Source: Phyto melanocephala (Eukaryota > Arthropoda > Insecta > Diptera > Rhinophoridae). Taken from it: DNA of 64,000 bases. This document shows, one piece after another, positions 56,973-64,000 of this stretch. The stretch lies in assembly GCA_941918925.1 (NCBI GenBank), contig OW799234.1, positions 116,535,128-116,599,127 of the forward strand. Reading direction: 5' to 3'. Each line of letters begins with the position of its first letter. The first letter of the stretch is position 1. The translations under genes were made by a program, and so were the position numbers. The notes below the pieces were generated by a model, which had not been told where the DNA came from, searched no databases, and saw only the letters and a list, made by a program, of their open reading frames with translations.

Positions 56973-58103
56973 TTGTAGCCAAAACAGCTTACAAAAATAA
57001 TAAAATCCACAGAGTGTGGTGCATAGATTGGCCGTTAATATTCCTTGTTACTTTTCTTGTAAAAAAAAGAAACATATATTCTGTTCTACATTCATATCAG
57101 CTCGGCCTTTGCTTTTGCTGTAATTTAGAATCATTAATGTCGTTTTTGGACACTTAACTTACATTGGAATTTACTTTTAACATTTTTGGCCCTATAATTT
57201 CTGGCTCCAAAGCTCTGTTGTTTCTAAACCCTAAGTGTGGCAGCCACTTAGTCTGGAGTGAGAGAATTTTTGGGTATAGCAAGCCTTACTGGAAATTTTT
57301 TATATCTGCATAGGTTCTGAAATGAATGAGTTTGTGATTTAGGTAGTTCTGCGTAGTAGTTACTCCAGATTTTCAATTACTTTGTTTTAACATTTAATTA
57401 TTAATTGCAATGTTGAATCGTCATCAATATAATGTTATTATTTTTTTTTTTGTAAAAATTTAAAAACCATCGTTTTTAAATAATAAAAAAAAAAAAAAAA
57501 TACAAATAACAATAATATTTTTGCTATAACTATGATTTGTTAGATGAAAATATTGTTATCGAGTGTACAATATGACCGTAATGATCATACCAGAACAATA
57601 ATTTCTCTCTGCGTTTAGTCCACCGGGCACTTTATATTTTATATTTAATTAGTACTATACTATTTACGTAATACTAAAAGTGAATATGAAATAATTAGTC
57701 ACAGCACATTTTGTTGAACGACATGTTTTTGTTCAGTTTTTTAACATTAATCTATTAAGCAAATCCAATCATTCAAAACTATAGTTGATCCAAGCAAACA
57801 CTTGGACCACACGAGCAATATGTTTGGCAATTATTGCCACTGCCACTGTCAAATTATATTGCCAACACAAGATATTAACGTGTAGACTGCATGAATATGT
57901 ATTATAACACATGTTTAGCAATAAATGTTATAATACATTGCTGAGCAATAATCTTTTAACACAAGCTGTCAAATTCAATTGTAAATAAAATATAACAACA
58001 ACATTAATGTATAAATGAACGTTGCAGAACCGAAGAAAACAAAATATAAAAATTAACATTGTTATTATAAAAAAATTTTTAAATTTTTAATTATATTTAA
58101 ATA
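56973..58103. other. intergenic, nothing recognised
   Basis: Contains scattered TTGCCAAC/TTGGCAA words near 57820-57865 and AT-rich tracts; no gene or element ends found. Confidence 0.35.
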
Positions 58104-58855
58104 CTAGCCAAAACCAGCGCGCGTTGCCACGCCCCTTAATGAATAAAAATGCATTCAGAATTTTAATTGAATATCAAGTGCAAAGCGCTAAAAATTATAA
58201 CTTTTTTTAATGGTTGTGGCATTGCCCACTTTTCTAATTACGAAACTGTATAGTTATAACAGCTCAATATGTGTGCAAAGTTTCAGAAGAATCGGCGAAG
58301 TTTAAGTAGCTGAAAATAAAAACTTTTTTTTTATGGGCGTGGCCCTTCCCACTTTTCTAATCACGAAATTATGTAGTCATGACAGCTCAATATGTGTGCA
58401 AAGTTTTAGAAAAATCGCTCCAGTGCAAGTACCTCAAAATTATAATTTTTAGTGGGCGTTGCCTTGCCCACTTTTCTAATCATGAAATTATATAGTCATG
58501 ACAGCTCAATATGTGTGTGCAAAGTTTCAGAAAAATCGGTGAAGTTCAAGTACCTCAAAATTAGAAGTTTTCTATATGGGCGTGGCCCTGCCCACTTTTC
58601 TAATCACGAAATTGTAAAGTCATGACAGCTCAATATGTGTGCAAAGTTTCAGAAAAATCGGTCAAGTGCAAGTAGCTAAAAATGATAACTGATTTTTTAT
58701 GGGCGTGGCTCCGCCCACTTTTTTCCACCCATAAACACTCCCTGGTATGTGTACAAAAACTTACCAAAGTTTGAGCCCGATCGGTTTTACAGTTTCGGAG
58801 TCTATAGCTAACACACACAGACACACACACAGAGTTTCACTTTTATATATATAGA
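58104..58855 (-). mobile_element. nonautonomous Helitron 2
   Basis: Same family as Helitron 1: 5' TCTATATATATAAAAGTGAA and 3' GGTTTTGGCTAG on the minus strand, again between A and T. The body has five ~121-bp units (blocks near 58211, 58333, 58450, 58575 and 58698) and a shorter (TG)n tract. The 3'-proximal GC-rich block is present with small differences (GCGCGCTGG). Confidence 0.85.
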
Positions 58856-59164
58856 TAGAAGATAGATATAATGGAAAAAGAATTCTTTTAATGAAGTGCC
58901 TTTGGTGAAATTTATTTTCGTATATTTTTTGTAATATAATTAAATATCGATCAATCTCCAGGAAAATTTTTAATTTTATGTTTTAGGATATTTGCATGTT
59001 CCCCACCTAAAGATATAAGCTTGAACATTGGCACTTTGAAGCCGTTATTCTGCCGGCGTTATTGCTTATATTAAGACAAAAGCAATCGTTCGTGTGGTCG
59101 GGGGGTCAATGTGTCGCTATGTGTCTAAATATAAGTATGTATATGTAAAAGTATGTTTACATTA
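58856..59164. other. intergenic, nothing recognised
   Basis: Short noncoding stretch between Helitron 2 and a LINE scrap. Confidence 0.4.
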
Positions 59165-59405
59165 GAATTCAAAATCATTCACCCTTTGAATAAGGGAAGC
59201 ATTGATGTTGAATTTTTAAGGTCGGTAATTAATAAGACATTTGTAATTGATTCATATTCTAGTATAGATCGAACTAGCGATGTGTATAACTTTTCGTGAC
59301 AAAGATTCTCGAAATTCTTTATACTACCTTTCCATATATCCAAGTACGCCATTTGCCTTGTTAACAATAACCGAACTATGATACATTTGACAAAATACAA
59401 GAACA
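59165..59405 (-). pseudogene. LINE reverse transcriptase scrap
   Basis: The minus strand reads VNKANGVLGYMERWYKEF and, after a frame change, HEKLYTSLVRSILEYESI. These follow VNKAYGVLSFIKRWAKEF and FTSLVRPLLEYGSVIW of the intact ORF2 at 31504-34365. It is a short internal piece of an old LINE, with no ends. Confidence 0.7.
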
Positions 59406-61349
59406 AGGATGTTTATAAATCTTTAGTTACCTCAAATTGTTTTTTTTTAATCAAATTGCAAAATCAATATGTTTTTATAACGTTAGTCGATGTTAGAAAA
59501 ATAACATAACATCAAATAATTATTTAACAAAAGTAGTGGTCACGCTTTTATCAGCCAATATATCCTAGATCTGAGTGCAACATTAGTGTGTGTGTTTTTT
59601 TAGCCTACACTCTACAATAATGATTGTCACTTGTTTTAAAACCAAGCAAAACATTTTTCTTTTTATGAACAGATATAACTCCACCCACAATATGTCAGCT
59701 TTTTTTACATACATTTGAACTGTGACTTTTTATAATAAGGGTATTCATTAGGGGTTGTAAACAATTAAGCATAACAAAAATTATGATTTTTAGATTTGTA
59801 CAAAATCAAATGAATTCAAATCTTTTACAAAAACAAATACTTTTATTTAACATTTATTGCGATAGAAATCCTTCAAGTTGTATGCAATTAATATATAAAT
59901 TATGTTCTAATGTACTGCACTCGCAATAAAAATAAATAAAATAAATATTTTGCAAATAAATTATTTTGCATAACTAAATACATTTTACAAATATTTTCAG
60001 AGTCACACATATGATATGCCTTCTACTCAAACAGTGAAAAAAACTTAAACCTTTATTTAATTTTTTCAGGAAATAATATTAAAGATTTTTATCTGCTGCA
60101 TTAAAATGGGCGACAACAACAAAATCAAAACGAACTAAATTCCAACAAAATCTACGACGATGATGTTGACGTTGAAACGCATTGTCAAAAACAAAAATTT
60201 TCTTTATGGGGCTGTTTGTTTCAAAAAGTGTCTAGTGTATGACAGACTGAGTGTTTGGCTGACTGAATGCATAAATGTTGCGTCGTTTTGCTATAGAAAC
60301 ACAAATTTCGCTTGCAGCATTGTTTGCAACACCAAGTATGCAGCATTTGGCTTGTTTTTGCAACTGATTTTTCATTGTTTTTTTTTTGCTAACAACATTT
60401 TTGTTTATAAGCATCAGAAGCTAAAGCATTAGATCAAGTGAAGCTGAGAAAAAACTCTCTGTCTATCTGTCCTTCATATGATTTAACCGCCTATTTGTCT
60501 TGTTGTGTGTTTGAGAGTAAAAGGAGTGTGTTGTGTTATAAGTAGTGATTTTCCATGGAAAATCTCTTTGGGTGTTTACGGAAAGTCATTTGTTTCCCAG
60601 AAGGTGGATGCTTAAAGTAGATGTGGCTGACGCGCACATTGTGACTGACACAGCTGACTTTTTGGAGGTTTTAGAAACTTGTTGCTATTTTTTTTTGTCG
60701 GCCTAAACGTGCCTCTATGCCGACTACATACTGATTTCGTTGTATCTGTTGTGGTTTAAGGCAAAATAACCAAAATGAAAATAGTTGTATATGCCATACA
60801 TATGATTAGTATTTAATGATATAAAAACCTTGAAAGAAATTTTTGTCTTTTATCTTTTTAAGCTTAAGATTACAATTTTAAATACAATTTGAATCATTTT
60901 TCTTCCATTGCAAATTTATCATTACTATAATTGGTGGGCTAAATAGAGAAAGAGAAAAGGAAAGAGAGAGATAGAGAGTAAAATATATTTTACTATTGTA
61001 TATTAACTTATTTTTAAGGCAATTGGTGAGCGTATATTACAGATGCAAGAAGAATAAAAGTATTCACATCAAGATAAATATCAGGAATCAAAGCATAAAA
61101 ATGTCACATACTTATCTCTTGCTATTAGTTTTACTTTTTGCATACAAAGAACAAGAAGGTAGTTCGACATGCAACTTTTCAACTGAAATAACTTTTTAAG
61201 TGGAATAAACCATGTCCATCTTGTCGCCATTTATTTTTAATTTTTACTTTAGTAAACTTAATTACAAGTTTTCTAATACATTAACTTCATGGTAACAATT
61301 GAAGATTACTTGAAAAAACTGGGCATGCATTTAAAAACCTGCTTTAATT
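59406..61349. other. intergenic, apparently low-copy
   Basis: From 60080 to 60720 the composition is nearer to unique fly DNA (CAACAACAA runs, mixed GC) and may hold regulatory sequence. A 32-codon frame starting at ATG 61101 has a signal-peptide-like start (MSHTYLLLLVLLFAY), with a possible splice donor GAAG/GTAGTT at about 61156-61165. I do not call it a gene. Confidence 0.35.
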
Positions 61350-62096
61350 AAAAACAAGTAAGAGTGCTATATACGGCCATGCCGAATCTTATATACTTTT
61401 CACAACGTATAGTCATGCATACAGTAGTTTGTATCACCATTCATCTCACATGAAATACGAACATACATATAAAAAACACACATATATAAAAACATCCCAC
61501 TTAAAATTAAAAATTAACGTATGTATGTTAAAAAAAAATTTAAAAAAAAATAATTAAAATATAAATAATATATATAAAACAAAAAAAAAATAATAAAATT
61601 ATAAATAATATATTAAATAAAAAATAAAAAAAAATTAAAAAAAATGAAAAAAATATGAAAAAATAAAAACTTTTTTTTTTGGCTCAGCTGGGATTCGATC
61701 CCACGTTTACTTTAACCAATACACAAGTTTGTATGTATATATGTTGTTGTTGTAATGTTGTTTTTGTGAAAAAATCGAGGTGGTCGTGGGTTTATGCTCA
61801 TATCTCAGTTGTTTATGAACCGATGTTTCTGATTTTCAATACCGATCTACTCCCGAATATTTCTGATATTTTAATACCTCACCCAGGTCCAAGGAATTTC
61901 GGGGGGCTTCAAAAAGTTGATTGGAACATACACACGGACAGACGGTCAGATGGACAGACTGACAGAGCTTAATCGACTCCCCTATTCATAAGCTTTCAGA
62001 AAATATATACTTTATGGGGTCGGAAATGAAAATTGTAGAAATTTCACACGGAATGATAAACCTATATATACCCTTTTTCACTGTATGAAGGGTATA
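61350..62096 (-). mobile_element. mini-me-like element, family A copy (complete, minus)
   Basis: Begins AAAAACAAGTAAGAGTGCTA, damaged hairpin TACGGCCATGCCGAAT, then AT-rich DNA. The tRNA-like block is at 61680-61704. CTCATATCTCAGTTGTTTAT, ATCTACTCCCGAATATTTCT, the CAGACGGTCAGATGGACAGA tract, AAGCTTTCAGAAAATATATA and GGGGTCGGAAATGAAAATTG follow, ending GAAGGGTATA. It closely parallels the copy at 921-1665. Confidence 0.82.
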
Positions 62097-62910
62097 AAAA
62101 AAAACTAAACATTAAGAAACCTTTCCTTAGTAGGGCGTAATATGTATGTGATATATAATGGATTTAACGTCTCCGCAATACTACCTGCTGTATACTGCTT
62201 CCGAATAGGTGCTATTTAAAAATCGTTTTTCGGATAAACATTTTAAAAATAACAAGTTAACCGGTTTTAGTCGAAAAAACCACATCAATCAAATTATTTA
62301 TTGCAATAAAAAGTTTAAAGGTAAATAACGAACAAAATATACAGCAGTCGTGATAGAAATTTTTAAGGAATTTTTGCTTTTAAATAAAATTTATTATAGA
62401 AATAAGTTTGTACATATACCCTGTAGAAAGCCTGGGGTCAAGTGTCCCCAAGTCACCACTTTTGTCAACTATTTTGGTGACATTGTCAACAAAGCATCTA
62501 CACTTTCTTATTGCCGCCGTAAATAAAAGTGAATCGACTTCGTGCAGTGACTGCAACAATATGCTTCTTTTTTTCTTTTTTTGCAGTATCGTTTTGTAGT
62601 GAAAAAGAAAGTGAGTGTAAAATTATAGAAAGGCGCAATTAAAAATCTAAAAATTTAAATAATTCTAAAAATTAAATTTGAAAAGTAAGTATACAATTAT
62701 AAAAAGGCATATTGACTTACAAGGTGTTCTGCCAAAAGTTTTTTTTTCTTGATACATTTGTTATTTGTAAAAATATACCTATCAAAATTTCTTAATACCT
62801 ATTTGTGAGAAAAAATAAAATTGTGTAATTTTTTTAATTGTTTAAAAAGAATTATCGTATTTTAAATTAAGCAAAATTGTGCAAAATATATTTCTATTAG
62901 TCTACATATG
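62097..62910. other. intergenic, nothing recognised
   Basis: Mixed-composition stretch at 62400-62600 with a short plus-strand frame lacking any domain, and a pyrimidine tract ending in TTGCAG at about 62570-62586 that could be a splice acceptor by chance. Confidence 0.35.
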
Positions 62911-63850
62911 AGGAGCCGCAGAACAAAAGGTGCTTTTTCGCTCATTTCAAATTTTTGGGAAATCGAGATTTATATTTTTGGCACCTTTAAAAAATTGCAA
63001 GAACATGAAAATGCTTACAAGATTTTTACTTATCTACAGAAGCATCTAACTGTCGTAAGTCACCCGATTAAATGTTAAGGATGTTTGATATAATTCCATT
63101 TTTATATTGGAAAAAGCACCTTTTGCAAAAAAGATAGCAAAAAAGCACCTTTTGTTAGGAATAAAGTAAAAACACTTTCGTTAAAAATAAGTAAAAAAGC
63201 ACGTTTTGTTAATAGAAGGAAAAAGTACATTTTGTAATGCGAATACACATATATAACGATAAATTTTGACTGAATGTGGTTAAAACTGATCTAATAAAAA
63301 ATAATAAAAAATGTTAAGCTAAGTATATTATATTTGTCGTTTTATTAAATTAAATTGCAACTTAAACATTTCTTAAATACATATAAACATTGTTAAATAG
63401 TTAAACTCTTATTCCAACATCTTCTTCTAGGCAAGAACATTTTCGTCTATTGAATCCTCCATAACTTTATCCTGGTTATACAAAATGTCCTTGTATCAAA
63501 ATAATGACTGATTTTCACTCCAGTCTTTACCAAACTGTTTTATTAAAAGACTTTCCACAAAGACTTTAACATCTGATTAATTTTACTTTAACTGTAGTTT
63601 GGTTTGATCATTAAAGTAAAAAGTGAAACTACACAAAGATTATGGGAAAAGAACCTTTTGTTAAAAAATTAACAAAAAAGCACCTTTTGTTAAGCATGCA
63701 TTTTTTAGAACCCATTTACTTTGTAAAAAAAAAATAATAATAATGCAAACTTGATTGTATCTACAAGATTTCAACCTAAATATTTATTATAAAAATACCA
63801 AAAAACCAATTTTTCGCGAAATGCGAAAAAGCACCTTTTGTTTTGCGGCC
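62911..63850. mobile_element. TIR element rich in a GCACCTTTTGTT motif
   Basis: The left end AGGAGCCGCAGAACAAAAGG continues TGCTTTTTCGC. The right end is the inverse (GCGAAAAAGCACCTTTTGTT then TTGCGGCC). CATATG flanks both ends, but it is palindromic and could be part of the repeat itself. At least five further copies of AAAAAGCACCTTTTGTT or close variants lie inside (about 63112, 63137, 63195, 63226, 63650, 63678). No transposase frame was found. The superfamily is unresolved, with hAT as one candidate. Confidence 0.7.
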
Positions 63851-63856
63851 CATATG

Positions 63857-63975
63857 CCCCCAAAAGAACTAATGAGTCAGTAGTACTAGTGTCTATAGTA
63901 AGTATCTGGTTCCAATATCTACACATGTCCCCAAGGGAACTAGTAAGTCAATAGTACTTATAGTACTAGTGCATT
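63857..63975. repeat. imperfect ~71-bp direct repeat
   Basis: CCCCAAAAGAACTAATGAGT with CAGTAGTACTAGTG (from 63857) is repeated as CCCCAAGGGAACTAGTAAGT with CAATAGTACTTATAGTACTA (from 63928). AGTACTA palindromes recur. Origin unknown. Confidence 0.6.
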
Positions 63976-64000
63976 CTCAATGACACGCACATGTTAAATG

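Overview
This window is AT-rich nuclear DNA from a fly, most likely a calyptrate dipteran (blowfly, house fly or flesh fly type). The evidence is one clearly fly-like forkhead gene, long intergenic stretches, and many dipteran repeats, including noncoding elements with (TA)n and (GTCY)n tracts, Helitrons, Jockey/CR1-group LINEs and Tc1/mariner, pogo and hAT elements. There is no sign of bacterial or viral organisation. I can support only one host protein-coding gene in 64 kb. Almost everything else I recognise is mobile DNA at various stages of decay.

Layout. 0-3 kb: a hAT-type nonautonomous element (49-623), a mini-me-like repeat (921-1665) and a decayed LINE (1950-2560). 6-9 kb: two partial mini-me-like copies and a mariner relic. 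10-12 kb: two nested terminal-inverted-repeat elements and a third beside them. 14-17 kb: a small MITE, a transposase relic and the first copy of a ~1.9 kb mini-me-like element (family B). 19-20 kb: a foldback element and a decayed mini-me-like copy. 21.4-23.1 kb: a 5'-truncated LINE with an open reverse transcriptase frame. 24.2-25.5 kb: a Tc1/mariner-superfamily transposon with intact ends, a TA duplication and a DD37E catalytic spacing. 27-28 kb: another mariner relic. 29.8-36.8 kb: an expanded family B copy, split by a full-length LINE with two intact ORFs that meet at a TAATG stop/start overlap. 37-45 kb: a long AT-rich inverted-repeat family (D) with two mini-me-like copies inserted in its second copy, and between the two D copies a decayed pogo/Tigger transposon. 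41, 47 and 55 kb: dispersed copies of a foldback-like repeat (E). 48.6-52.2 kb: a MITE, a microsatellite, mariner and Tc1 relics, and a hAT derivative with a perfect 8-bp target duplication and a BED zinc-finger relic.

The host gene lies on the minus strand at 53547-54245. It is a single-exon forkhead transcription factor, probably the orthologue of Drosophila fd19B, with an N-terminal Groucho-binding (eh1) motif. The flanking DNA is noncoding, so any distant regulatory sequence for this gene would have to lie among the repeats. Beyond it are two nonautonomous Helitrons with ~121-bp tandem cores (56097-56972 and 58104-58855), a LINE scrap, another mini-me-like copy (61350-62096) and an inverted-repeat element full of a short repeated motif (62911-63850).

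The most interesting material is the mini-me-like superfamily: conserved hairpins at both ends, subterminal inverted repeats, a (GTCY)n core, internal satellite-like expansion and a conserved tRNA-promoter-like block. The UAAUG-coupled LINE and the parallel GC-rich tandem cores in unrelated element families also stand out. All identifications come from reading the sequence and from memory of the families; no database search was possible.
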